Assembly (NCBI RefSeq): GCF_007993045.1 | Contig: NZ_VOOR01000030.1 | Location: 1 to 64,000, forward strand | Reading direction: 5' to 3' | Source: Phaeodactylibacter luteus | Lineage (GTDB): Bacteria > Bacteroidota > Bacteroidia > Chitinophagales > Saprospiraceae | Length of the DNA stretch: 64,000 bases | Shown here: one piece after another, positions 50,909-60,399 of the stretch | Position numbering within the stretch: position 1 is the stretch's first letter | How the letters are laid out: every line of letters starts with the position of its first letter | Translations under genes and position numbers: made by a program | Notes under the pieces: model-generated | The model's database searches: none | The model's input: the letters and a program-made list of their open reading frames with translations, nothing else | Told to the model about the DNA's origin: nothing

Positions 50909-53900
50909 ATGCACACGCAATCCGACATCAGAACAACAACAGGCAGGTGGGGCCTCCTGCTCAGCACCATTTGGGCACTGCTGGCTTTAGGCCATGCCGA
51001 GCTGTTCGGGCAATGTGCCCAGCCTACCCTCTATCCGGCTACTTACAATTGTGACGGCTCGGTTACTGTGCGATGGTCGCCTTCTGCCGACGCAATATCC
51101 TACACGCTCGACCTCGAAGACATGAGCAATCCAGCCGTGGACGCGGTCAACATTACCGACACCATGGTCACAATTGCGCCAGGCTCCTTGCTGCCGGGTA
51201 CAGACTACCCCTTCGCCCTTACCGCTAACTGCGGCAACAGCCTGGTCTCTTCTGTGCGGGATACCGTAATGGGCAGCCTAATACAAGACCTGCCGCCGGT
51301 ACTGACGGTCTCCAACATTATGGGCACAAGCTGCCCCGATAGCTTTGATGGGCAATTTGACGTTACCGTAACGGATGCCGGTTGTGGGGCTTCCTATATT
51401 GTAGCTGTGGATGGCCAGGCGCAGACGGTGGCAGGCGGTGCCACAGCTACATTCTCCAGCTTGGGCGTAGGGGCATACAATATATCTTTAGCATTATCAA
51501 CGGCCGGTGCTTGCCAGTACCGATCCGATTGTGTGGAAGCGGTTGCGGCTTCCGCCGAAATAGTATCCACCGATGCCACCCCTCCCACTATCGATGTGTT
51601 TACCAACCTGGCGGTAGCCCCGCCGGCTATGCAGTCCATCACACCGCCGGAAGGCGAATGTGGGTATCAGTTTGTTTGGCTGGTATTTACCGATGACAAC
51701 TGCGCACCCCCCGCACTAGAGGTGAACGTAGCTACTTTTAGCGAAAATGCATCGGTATTTCCGGGAGGGAACGCCAACCTGACCTTTACAGGGAGCAATT
51801 ACGTGCTCGAAGGGCATGCCGCGGTAGGGACCAATGTCATAGACTTGATCGCGACAGATGCCGATGGCAACCGTACGGATATCACTTATACCATAGAAGT
51901 GGTGGACAACCGGCCGCCTGTCATTCAAGGCCCGGTGGACATGCTGGTAGAAACCCCATCTTGCGACAATGATGTGCCCGTCAATTGGACGGTCTTCGCT
52001 ATTGACAACTGTGATGCAGATCCACAACTGACACAGACGCAGGGCCCGGCATCCGGCTCTTACCTCACACCAGGCACCTATACCGTAGCCTATGAGGCTG
52101 CCGACGACTACGGCAATACAGCTACTTATGAGTTCGACCTCACCGTGGCACAGGGCGATAGCCCCGCGCCCGTAGTCGACATCAGTGGCAATACCAGTTT
52201 TAACATCCCATCTTGTGATTCTGAGGCTTTTGCCCTCTTTGCCGGTACGATCATCGATTGCAATATTTCGCCTACAGCCAACGTAGCCCAGGATATCAGC
52301 ATTTCCGGTGCGCCCCTGTCTGTAGGGTATGTCAATGTACAAAGCGGCTTCGCTTACTTTGAGTGCTCAGGCGTGCTCACGCCCGGAGTTTACGGGCTGA
52401 CCATCGATTACAAAGGGGTTACTGTTCAGAATGCCCTGATTGAAGTAACCCAAGAAGCGGATCAAGCCCCGGTGGTACAACTGCCCGGCAACCTTACCTA
52501 TACGCTACCCGTTTGCCAGAGCGAGCTCCATGTCAATGCCAATATTTTAGTCTCCGATGATTGTGATCAGCCCGTAGACCCCGACCGCCTCACGGTGGCC
52601 TTCAATGGGCAGGAGATCCAACCCAACGGTACAGGCTCCGGAGCGGGCTTCTTTAGCTACACCCTCCTGCTCACCCCAGCTCTTGTAGGCAACGCCGAGC
52701 TATCTGCGACCTACACGGATGCTGCTGGGCAGGCTACTACGGTATCTGCAGATTTGGCTATCAATGCGGTCCGTGACGAGGAAGCTCCTGCCATCAGTTT
52801 CCCCAACCTCGATATTGTCCGCCACCTCAATGCTTGCGCAGACCCGGTACAGGAAATTTGTTTCCAGGCTTATGCCCAAGACAATTGCGATGGCAGCGTG
52901 CCGGTCTTGCTCCAAGTACAGCACGAAAACGGCAGCCTTTACCCTGTGACCAATACAGTAGGGAACACCTATTGTACGACCTTGCCCGTTGGTTCATTTG
53001 ATGTGCTGGCCCGTGCCTCTGACAATCAAGGCAACCTCTCGGTTGGCGAGTTTGGCATTCAGATCACCCAAGATACCATGACGACGGTCAATCTGGCCTG
53101 CAACGATCAGATCAATGTCGTATTGGATGGCAATTGCAACCGGGCTATTACGCCCGATATGCTGCTGGAAGGCACTTTTGGCTGCCTGACGGCCGCAGAC
53201 TTCCTCATCACCATCAACGATGAGCTGCCGGAAAATGGCCGCTTGGTCGATGGGCACGGCTTGTTCGAATACCATATCGCTCTGGTGCCTGGCACCAATG
53301 CCGGCCCGGGCTTCCTGCCCTGCTGGGGCAACATCCGCGCAACGGACAACCGTGCACCGGAAGTAGAAGCTCCTGCCAATACCAGCACTGGCCTTGTTGG
53401 CGGCTCAGGCGCTGTGATGACTGGGCTGTTCGGAGCAGAGAGCGCTGCATTTAACCCCTCTTTGCACGCCTGCCTCTCCGCAGATTTCCCCGGCAATGCT
53501 GTACGCCCGTATGAAGTTTACCCTTTTGAAGTGACTGCCGATGGCTATTATACCTTCCTGCTAGAGCCGGGTTTGGCTACAGGCGGGGTTGGTATGGCCC
53601 TCGTTCAGGGCGAAACCCTCAATATGAACCTACTTTGTGCCAGTGTCATGGCCCAGGCAGGCCCTGCCGATACCACAGTGCTGGCTTCTGGAGCCCGGGC
53701 CACTCAGCTTACCCTCCCGCTGGAAAGCGGCAAGGCATACCATCTGCTGGTCATTGGAGAACAGGCAGGGGCATCTGGACATTTCAGCTCCCATGTCTTA
53801 AGCCACGGGGGCGGCCAAATATCCACTACAGGCAACGGGGCAGAGGCACAAGCCTGGGCGCCAGAGGCAGTGGCTTTCGAAGTCCCCCTCTTTTGTACCG

Positions 53901-56900
53901 ATCTGGATGCCCTCATAGATAACCCTGAAAGCCTTGACCTCACCGGAGCTCCACTGATTATTGACAATTGTGAGGAAGTAAGTATAGCCTTTGAAGATCA
54001 GGTAGCAGAGGGCAACGATTGTTCCAACACCACAATCACCCGCACCTTTGAAATTACGGATATGGCAGGCAATCAGGCTACTGCTGTACAAGCCATTACG
54101 CTTAGCCCATCGGATGATCTTGGGCTGGTGAATAGGCCCCCGAATAATATAGAAATCTCTTGTGACGAAGTTGTGGAAACCCTGCCAAATGGCTACCCTA
54201 CACCTTTGGTGACCGGCTACCCTTTCATCAATACGGTATCAGGGATAGTGACGCTGCAGCAGGCGCAATGCAACTTGGCTGCCACTTATCAGGATGGCCC
54301 GCGCATCGACGTCTGCTCCGGCACGTACAAGTTCACACGCACCTGGCAAGTATTTGACTGGTGCACGCCTGGAGCGCAGGTTGCCTTTCAACAGTGGGTC
54401 AAGGTCGGCGACTTTTCGCCGCCCGCTATCAGTGCCCCTGAGATAGATTACAACAACGATGGGCAAGCTGATACGCCAGTCTTTTCTGCCAGCCCTTTCA
54501 GCTGTGCAGCCACCTTCAGCGCCCCCCTCCCGGTAGTAGGGGAAACCTGCTCTGATTTCACCGTTTTCACGGAAGTGATGGTAGCACAGTCAGACAGCCT
54601 TTTCGACCTGAACGGGCAGTTCACAGGCATTAATACAGACACGGTCGTTGTCAAAACCATTCCTGCCAATGCGAGCAGCCGTATTGTTTCCTCCCTGCCC
54701 CTAGGCCATTATTTCTTCCGCTACCGGGTAGATGACGACTGCGGCAATTCGGCGACTGCGCTCTTCCCTTTTGAGGTGGTAGACGATGTTGCTCCCGTTG
54801 CGGTATGCGACCAAGGCTTAGTGGTGAGCATAGGCGGCAATAATTTCGGCCGGCTATTTGCTGCAGATGTAGACAATGGATCTTCTGATAACTGCGGGAT
54901 TGAAAATATCGCGATCCGCAGGGATAACTTCAACAGCGAGACAGGAGAATGCGGCAGCCAATGGTCCAATTTTGGCCCCTATGTAGACTTTCACTGTTGT
55001 GACGTAGGCGAGCCCGTCATGGTAGAGATACGCGTAGTGGATGAAGCAGGCCATGCGAACACCTGCATGGTGCAAATTGTAGCAGAAGAAAAAATCAAAC
55101 CGACCTGCGTGGCGCCCGAAAACAAAGCCATTGATTGTACCAGCCTGCCATTTGGGTTCGACCCCGAAAACCAAGCTCAACTGCAAGCCTTGTTCGGTTT
55201 GCCCTCTGCTCAGGACAACTGTGGCGCTAAGGCTTCGGAGCTGCAGCCAACGGCCAATATCGCCTGTGACACTGGATTTATCATCCGGCGGTTCGAAGCG
55301 GTGGACAATTATGGCAACATCAGTGAGAATACCTGCCAGCAGACAGTGACCATCAATGCAGTGCACAATTACGAAATCCGCTTCCCAGCAGACAGCGAAG
55401 CCGTTTGTGGCGTTGCGCAGGCAGACACCGTCACAACCAACAACATCGGCTGCGATGTGCTGGCGGTGAGCTTTGAAGACGAAATATTTGAGCCGGCCAA
55501 TGGAGAATGTTACCGCATCTACCGTACTTGGCGCGTCATCAACTGGTGCCAGTACGATGGCATCAGCGAGCCCTTCTTGGTCAGCCGGGATACCGATTGC
55601 GACACCCAAATGGGCGAAGAGCCTGTCTATGTCTTGCACCGCCCTGACGGGTTCACCTACATCGACCGGGATACGGACGAGACAGAGGGCAATAACAACC
55701 CGCTGGCCAGCGAAAACCTCTGCCAAGGTTTTGATGACTATTGGCAAAGGGCTGATTACAACGGTGGTTTTTACCAGTACACTCAGGTCATTGCTGTAAA
55801 CGATGAAGGGGCGCCAACCATTTCCGCCCAGCCAGCCAGCCCATTCTGTAGCCTAGACAACGAGTCTTGCGAAGGGCAGGTCAATGTGGCGTTCTCTGTA
55901 TCAGACGACTGCATTGCAGCAGGCAGCAGCGTAGTGGAAGTGCGGGTTTTTTACGATGCTTTCAATGACGGCTTGATCGACACAGAGCTGACTATGACCG
56001 GTGCCATAGCTGGCACTTACCCTGATTTCACCATCACGGGAGCTTTCCCGGTGGGGGCGCACCGGTTTGAGGTGAGGGCAAGCGATGGCTGCGGAAATAC
56101 TGCAGTGGAGAATATCCCCTTTGAAGTAGAAGACTGCGTCGTCCCCTCCGTGCCCTGCCTCAATGGGCTGGTGGTAGAGCTCAGCCCATTTGACAGCAAT
56201 GGCGATGGCGTGCCAGACGCTGGCATGGGGCAGATCTTTGCTCAAACGTTTGTGGTAGGGATGGTCGATGATTGTTCTGGGCCAGTATCCTTTTCCATCA
56301 ACCGCCTGGGCGAACAGCCTTCTCCAAACCATGCTTCCCTCCTGTTCAACTGCCAAGATACAGGGCTGGTGGAAGTAGAAATCCATGCTTATGACCTGGC
56401 CGGCAACAGCAACAACTGTGAGACCTTCCTGTTTGTGCAGGACAACCTTGGGCTATGTGACGATGGCTTTGGTGCCCCCACAGCAGCGGCGGCAGGGGCC
56501 ATCACCACAGAAGCCGGGGCGCACGTTGAGGAGGTGGAAGTCAATCTGAGCGGTCAGAATGGCGGGTGGCTCGTAACTGGCGCAGATGGCAGCTTTGCTT
56601 TCGAAGGGCTGGTGCCAGGGCAGGATTATACCCTCACGCCACAGCGCGATGGGGATGACCTCAACGGCGTATCCACCTTTGACCTTCTGCTCATCCACAA
56701 GCACATCTTGGGCGTACAGCCGTTCAGCACCCCTTATCAGCGCATTGCAGCGGATGTCAATAACTCGGGCGGCATTACTACGCTTGACCTGATCACCTTG
56801 CGCAAGCTCATCCTTGGCAACGACCTAGAACTGTCGAACAACAGCAGTTGGCGTTTTGTAGAAGCAGATTATGTATTCCCCAACCCCGCTGACCCTTGGC

Positions 56901-57730
56901 AGGAGGTGTTCCCCGAAGTATACAACATCAATGACATTCCGGCATCCGGTATTGGCGGTGCCAACTTTGTAGCTATCAAAATAGGGGATGTCTCAGGGGA
57001 TGTACAGGCCAACAACCTCTTGGGGCTGGAACAGCGCAGTACCGCCGGGCTTTTTGCCCTCGAAGTGCAAGATCAGCTGTTGGAGCGCGGGGCCGTTTAT
57101 ACCCTGCCCGTTTATGCCACAGATTTGGCAACGGTAAGTGGCTTCCAGGGCACGCTCTCCTTTGTGCGGGCTAAGGCCGAGCTGCTCGATATTCAGCCAG
57201 GGCGCCTAAGCCTTGACCACCTGGGCACTGCTTTCCTCGGCCAGGGCATGCTCACGATGAGCTGGAATGAGGAAAACACAAGCTGGGCCGCTTCCTCAGA
57301 GGAGGGCGTACTGTTTGAGCTCACCTTCCGCGCCCGGGAAGATATATGGACAAGCGAACTGCTGAGGGTCAGCTCGAGGGTGACACTGGCTGAGGCTTAT
57401 GCAAAAGCCGGCGGGCTGCTCGATCTTGACCTCCGCTTCTCTGGCCAGACAGCCCCTCAATCCGCAGGGCGCTTTGAGCTGCACCAAAACCAGCCCAACC
57501 CATTCCGGGACGAGACGCAGATCAACTTCGAGCTGCCTGAGCCTGGGCCTGTACAGCTCATTATCAGCGACGTAGCCGGCAGGGTAGTCAAAGTGCTCGA
57601 ACAAGATGGGCAGCAGGGTATGAATACGCTGACCCTCAGCTACATGGGGCTTCCTGCAGGCGTACTCCAATACAGCCTGCGCTCCGGCAGCCACTTTGCC
57701 ACTCGCCGAATGATGATTTTGGCAGACTAG
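50909..57730 (+). CDS. Giant T9SS-secreted surface protein with dockerin and cohesin-like domains
   Basis: The 2273 residues have a signal region (LLLSTIWALLALGHAELFG). A fibronectin-III-like domain spans about 38-130. A long series of HYR/Ig-like modules follows (about 140-1840), each with a DNC or DDCGN turn (for example VVDNRPPVIQGPVD, VDDDCGNSAT, DNCGIEN). Residues about 830-990 form a different insert (AVRPYEVYPFEVTADGYYTFLLEPG). Then come a carboxypeptidase-regulatory-like module (about 1870-1915), a dockerin-type calcium repeat (DVNNSGGITTLDLITLRKLILGND, about 1948-1971), a cohesin-like domain (about 2045-2180; YTLPVYATDLATVSGFQGTLSF) and a T9SS sorting domain (about 2188-2273; NQPNPFRDETQINFELP, ending MMILAD). 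It is an outer-surface or matrix protein, probably adhesive. Confidence 0.9.
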   Translation: MHTQSDIRTTTGRWGLLLSTIWALLALGHAELFGQCAQPTLYPATYNCDGSVTVRWSPSADAISYTLDLEDMSNPAVDAVNITDTMVTIAPGSLLPGTDYPFALTANCGNSLVSSVRDTVMGSLIQDLPPVLTVSNIMGTSCPDSFDGQFDVTVTDAGCGASYIVAVDGQAQTVAGGATATFSSLGVGAYNISLALSTAGACQYRSDCVEAVAASAEIVSTDATPPTIDVFTNLAVAPPAMQSITPPEGECGYQFVWLVFTDDNCAPPALEVNVATFSENASVFPGGNANLTFTGSNYVLEGHAAVGTNVIDLIATDADGNRTDITYTIEVVDNRPPVIQGPVDMLVETPSCDNDVPVNWTVFAIDNCDADPQLTQTQGPASGSYLTPGTYTVAYEAADDYGNTATYEFDLTVAQGDSPAPVVDISGNTSFNIPSCDSEAFALFAGTIIDCNISPTANVAQDISISGAPLSVGYVNVQSGFAYFECSGVLTPGVYGLTIDYKGVTVQNALIEVTQEADQAPVVQLPGNLTYTLPVCQSELHVNANILVSDDCDQPVDPDRLTVAFNGQEIQPNGTGSGAGFFSYTLLLTPALVGNAELSATYTDAAGQATTVSADLAINAVRDEEAPAISFPNLDIVRHLNACADPVQEICFQAYAQDNCDGSVPVLLQVQHENGSLYPVTNTVGNTYCTTLPVGSFDVLARASDNQGNLSVGEFGIQITQDTMTTVNLACNDQINVVLDGNCNRAITPDMLLEGTFGCLTAADFLITINDELPENGRLVDGHGLFEYHIALVPGTNAGPGFLPCWGNIRATDNRAPEVEAPANTSTGLVGGSGAVMTGLFGAESAAFNPSLHACLSADFPGNAVRPYEVYPFEVTADGYYTFLLEPGLATGGVGMALVQGETLNMNLLCASVMAQAGPADTTVLASGARATQLTLPLESGKAYHLLVIGEQAGASGHFSSHVLSHGGGQISTTGNGAEAQAWAPEAVAFEVPLFCTDLDALIDNPESLDLTGAPLIIDNCEEVSIAFEDQVAEGNDCSNTTITRTFEITDMAGNQATAVQAITLSPSDDLGLVNRPPNNIEISCDEVVETLPNGYPTPLVTGYPFINTVSGIVTLQQAQCNLAATYQDGPRIDVCSGTYKFTRTWQVFDWCTPGAQVAFQQWVKVGDFSPPAISAPEIDYNNDGQADTPVFSASPFSCAATFSAPLPVVGETCSDFTVFTEVMVAQSDSLFDLNGQFTGINTDTVVVKTIPANASSRIVSSLPLGHYFFRYRVDDDCGNSATALFPFEVVDDVAPVAVCDQGLVVSIGGNNFGRLFAADVDNGSSDNCGIENIAIRRDNFNSETGECGSQWSNFGPYVDFHCCDVGEPVMVEIRVVDEAGHANTCMVQIVAEEKIKPTCVAPENKAIDCTSLPFGFDPENQAQLQALFGLPSAQDNCGAKASELQPTANIACDTGFIIRRFEAVDNYGNISENTCQQTVTINAVHNYEIRFPADSEAVCGVAQADTVTTNNIGCDVLAVSFEDEIFEPANGECYRIYRTWRVINWCQYDGISEPFLVSRDTDCDTQMGEEPVYVLHRPDGFTYIDRDTDETEGNNNPLASENLCQGFDDYWQRADYNGGFYQYTQVIAVNDEGAPTISAQPASPFCSLDNESCEGQVNVAFSVSDDCIAAGSSVVEVRVFYDAFNDGLIDTELTMTGAIAGTYPDFTITGAFPVGAHRFEVRASDGCGNTAVENIPFEVEDCVVPSVPCLNGLVVELSPFDSNGDGVPDAGMGQIFAQTFVVGMVDDCSGPVSFSINRLGEQPSPNHASLLFNCQDTGLVEVEIHAYDLAGNSNNCETFLFVQDNLGLCDDGFGAPTAAAAGAITTEAGAHVEEVEVNLSGQNGGWLVTGADGSFAFEGLVPGQDYTLTPQRDGDDLNGVSTFDLLLIHKHILGVQPFSTPYQRIAADVNNSGGITTLDLITLRKLILGNDLELSNNSSWRFVEADYVFPNPADPWQEVFPEVYNINDIPASGIGGANFVAIKIGDVSGDVQANNLLGLEQRSTAGLFALEVQDQLLERGAVYTLPVYATDLATVSGFQGTLSFVRAKAELLDIQPGRLSLDHLGTAFLGQGMLTMSWNEENTSWAASSEEGVLFELTFRAREDIWTSELLRVSSRVTLAEAYAKAGGLLDLDLRFSGQTAPQSAGRFELHQNQPNPFRDETQINFELPEPGPVQLIISDVAGRVVKVLEQDGQQGMNTLTLSYMGLPAGVLQYSLRSGSHFATRRMMILAD

Positions 57731-57766
57731 ACCGTCTGTTTACGATATAAAGTGTTTCATGATGAT

Positions 57767-57800
57767 GCCCCGGAAGGTTTTTCGCCTCCGGGGCTTTTTA
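57767..57800 (+). terminator. Terminator of the giant surface-protein gene
   Basis: The stem gccccgga...tccggggc, with ggtttttcgcc in the loop region, is followed by a T run. It lies 37 nt after the stop codon. Confidence 0.85.
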
Positions 57801-57844
57801 TTGCCCAGCAACCGCTCTCCGCCTTTTGGCAGCCTAAGCTAAAG

Positions 57845-58061
57845 GGGGCGTAAACCCAAATGGCGCAGGGCTTTATGCTCTTGGGCTTTACAGCATGGCA
57901 TCGGCCTAGCGCTGCGAAGGGGGGTAAGCCCGATAGGGCCGAGCGGATAGCGAGCCCCGCAGCATAGCGGCACCTGCCCGCAAGCCCCGTCCTTGCGGCA
58001 GGGGCAGGCCCCTATCCTTATGGAGGGGGCAAGCAAAAAAACGACAATTTGGTTTGCGCCC
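57845..58061 (-). repeat. Family-A hairpin repeat, copy A8 (8-bp duplication, 7/8)
   Basis: This is a complete 217-bp element. The left end is GGGGCGTAAACCCAAATGGC and the right end, on the other strand, GGGCGCAAACCAAATTGTCG. The three hairpins are present, with a long second loop (ccgcaaggacggggcttgcgg on the other strand, split here as ccgcaagg and ggcttgcgg). AGCTAAAG precedes it (57837-57844) and AGCTAGAG follows it (58062-58069), seven of eight identical. Together with the terminator at 57767-57800 it accounts for the gene-free stretch 57731-58138. Confidence 0.88.
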
Positions 58062-58138
58062 AGCTAGAGATGCGGAAACGCCCCTGCAGCACAAGTCCGG
58101 CAGAGGCGTTTTGTCTTTACGTTTAGGGCAGGAATAGC

Positions 58139-58465
58139 TCAGCACTCCTCAATGACTGCAGAAAGCCCCCTGTCGATCAGCGCATCCTTTTTAGGCTTGA
58201 GCACATTTTTAGGAGCTGTCTTAACGATGGCTTTCCCCTTGAAATGGATCATGAGGGCAAGCTGCTCAGATTGCTCGCTGCTGTACCCCAGCACTTCCAT
58301 GAAACACTGAATGACCCAGTCGAAGGTGTTATGGTCATCATTGTAGACCACCAGCTGGGCCTTATGGCCTGTATCGGTTTCATCTTCAACGAGTACCTCT
58401 TCGAGTTCTTCCCAAGCAGGGTTCGTATTGAGCAATTCTTGGATCATAATATTTATCGGATTCAT
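58139..58465 (-). CDS. clpS: ClpS adaptor protein
   Basis: The 108 residues comprise a flexible N-terminal tail (about 1-28; ELLNTNPAWEELEEV) and a ClpS fold. QLVVYNDDHNTFDWVIQC matches the family's LxNDDxxTxxFV signature with Asp-Asp-His intact for N-degron binding. MIHFKGKAIVKTAPK follows, where the canonical His-x-x-Gly is partly kept. ClpS delivers proteins with destabilising N-termini to ClpAP/ClpCP in the cytoplasm. No clpA gene is adjacent. Starts at Met1 or Met7 are both possible. Confidence 0.93.
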   Translation of the reverse strand: MNPINIMIQELLNTNPAWEELEEVLVEDETDTGHKAQLVVYNDDHNTFDWVIQCFMEVLGYSSEQSEQLALMIHFKGKAIVKTAPKNVLKPKKDALIDRGLSAVIEEC

Positions 58466-58766
58466 GTATTTGGCCGGCTATAGCCCAACAACTCAGGATT
58501 CCGCTCCGCGTCTACTGCGTGGTGTGAAATTATAGCGAAGCCACTCTTTTAGCTCGCAAGGCGAAAAACGCAGGCGATGCCGACACGAAACGTGGGGAAA
58601 AGAGGCCCTACGATGAAGTCGGCGAGGCTTTTCAACCTGCCTGCGGGGCGCATGCAGGCGCACCGCAGGTGGAGAAAGAGCAAGTCAGAAACCACAAATT
58701 TTGGGCTGGCTGACTATAATTAGCGGCCAGGCAGGGTGCTTTAAGCAGCTACAACTGCTTTTTCAA
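58466..58766. other. 301-bp stretch with strong hairpins, function unknown
   Basis: No known gene or RNA is recognised. The part from about 58550 to 58690 is structured and G+C-rich, with a strong hairpin cctgcgg...ccgcagg at 58640-58669. A plus-strand frame without stop runs from about 58560 to 58710, but it has no start codon near its beginning and no family resemblance. It lies between the peroxiredoxin gene and clpS, both on the minus strand. Confidence 0.35.
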
Positions 58767-59237
58767 CTAAGCCAGACCGCTCAAAGTTTCCTTGACTGCC
58801 TCAAAATTAGGAAGATTTCCGGCATTATCCAGCACTTCAGCGTATCGTACAACCCCTTCTTTGTCAATGACGAAAGCAGCACGCTTGGAAACGCCTTTCA
58901 TGCCGAACACGAAGTCCTCGTACAGCGCACCGTAGGCCTGAGATGCAGACTTGTTGAAGTCTGAAAGCAGTGGGAAATTGAGTTGCTGGTCTGCTTTGAA
59001 TTTTTCCAGTGTGAAAGGGGAGTCGACCGAAACCGCCAGGATTTCGGCATTCAGCCCTGAGTAGGTTGCGATATTGTCCCGCATGTGGCAAAGCTCGTCT
59101 GTGCAGACACTGGTAAAAGCAAGCGGGAAAAACAGCAGCACAACGTTTTTGCCTTTGTAATCAGATAGGGAGACCTCTTCTTTTTCACTGTTGTGCAGCG
59201 TGAACGCAGGAGCGGGAGAACCGACTTGGATGGACAT
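58767..59237 (-). CDS. Peroxiredoxin (AhpE/Bcp type)
   Basis: The 156 residues start at MSIQVGSPAPAFTLHNSEKEEVSL. The thioredoxin fold carries the peroxidatic Cys in PLAFTSVCTDELC (the PxxxTxxC signature) and the conserved Arg region in GVSKRAAFVIDKEGVVRY. A second Cys four residues after the first suggests either a 1-Cys mechanism or an unusual resolving pair. It reduces peroxides in the cytoplasm. The frame extends upstream to 59321, but the added residues do not match the family, so the Met at 59237 is chosen. Confidence 0.93.
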   Translation of the reverse strand: MSIQVGSPAPAFTLHNSEKEEVSLSDYKGKNVVLLFFPLAFTSVCTDELCHMRDNIATYSGLNAEILAVSVDSPFTLEKFKADQQLNFPLLSDFNKSASQAYGALYEDFVFGMKGVSKRAAFVIDKEGVVRYAEVLDNAGNLPNFEAVKETLSGLA

Positions 59238-59479
59238 AGTTTGTTTTTTATTTAGGTACAAAGAATGCGTACCGGCATCCATTAGCCGGTATTGTCGCAG
59301 GTAATAACACGGAAAGGGCAATTGCGTTTAGGCGTGCATGCGCAAAAAACAAGCCTGTAAGCCATACCAAGGGCTGCTCTTAAAATTTTGTTAAAAAAAG
59401 AGGCGCAGTATATGCGATTGCCTTTCAGGATTGCGTTAAGGGGGCATTGAAACCAACTAACTCTACTAACAACTAACTT

Positions 59480-60391
59480 ATGGACCAGAAGAAAGGATTG
59501 ATCGCCGCTGTTGTTGTGCTTGCACTTTTACTCCTTGGGGTAGGCATATGGGGCTTTCAGCAAAATAATGCCCGCAAAGACCTAGAAGGTGTACGCGACA
59601 AACTTGAGGGTACCGTAGAGGAGCTAGAAGTACTGCGCGAGGATCTCATCGGTGAAGTGGATAGTTTGCAGGGAGAGTACAATATGCTGGCAGAGCAGAA
59701 CGGCGAGCTGCAGGGCAACCTGGCCCAGGCTCAGGAGGCTATCGCCAAGAAGGAGGCGGCTATCCGCAACATCAAAGCCAGTACATCTTCCGAAATCAAT
59801 AGCCTGAGGGCAGAAATACAAGAGCTCATCGCGCTGAAGGACGAGCTGCAGGGCAACATACAAGCGCTTGTCGCCGAAAATGAATCCCTCAAGGAAGCCA
59901 TGGGCATCCTGGAAGCAGACCTTACTGCTTCTAAAGAGGAAGTGGAGCAGCTCAACAACATCCGCCGTACCATAGAAGAGGAAAACGAACGGCTGACCTT
60001 GGCCAACTTCAAGGCTACGGCATTCCAGGTGGAGCTGGAGCGCGGCAATGAGAAAGTCACTTCCAAAGCCCGCCGGGTGCGCACCATCCGCGTGAGCTTC
60101 GACCTGACCAATGTGCCGGATAACTTGCAGGGGCTGCGGACACTCTACCTGACCATCAACGACGACAAGGGGACGCCCATCGCTGCGGCCAACCCGGTCA
60201 AAGCCCAGACTGTGGTAAACAACCAGAAAATGGACATCATTGCTGTAAAAGCCAAAGATGTCGACATTTCGGCCAATCAGCGGCTTTCCTTTGTGTATGA
60301 TCTTGAGGACAAACTGGACCCGGGCTATTACCGCGTTTCCATCTTTACAGAAATTGGAATGCTGGGCTCTTCCAGCCTGCGCTTGCGCTAA
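59480..60391 (+). CDS. Membrane-anchored coiled-coil protein
   Basis: The 303 residues have one N-terminal membrane anchor (about 7-27). A long heptad-rich coiled coil follows (about 30-175; LEGTVEELEVLREDLIGEVDSLQGEY, LVAENESLKEAMGILEADL). The C-terminal beta domain (about 178-303; VRTIRVSFDLTNVPDNLQGLRTLYLTINDDKG) is found in a Bacteroidota-specific family of unknown function. The protein would project into the periplasm. Repeat A9 begins 9 nt after the stop codon, with its left target duplication starting at the first base after the stop. Confidence 0.85.
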   Translation: MDQKKGLIAAVVVLALLLLGVGIWGFQQNNARKDLEGVRDKLEGTVEELEVLREDLIGEVDSLQGEYNMLAEQNGELQGNLAQAQEAIAKKEAAIRNIKASTSSEINSLRAEIQELIALKDELQGNIQALVAENESLKEAMGILEADLTASKEEVEQLNNIRRTIEEENERLTLANFKATAFQVELERGNEKVTSKARRVRTIRVSFDLTNVPDNLQGLRTLYLTINDDKGTPIAAANPVKAQTVVNNQKMDIIAVKAKDVDISANQRLSFVYDLEDKLDPGYYRVSIFTEIGMLGSSSLRLR

Positions 60392-60399
60392 AGGTTAAC

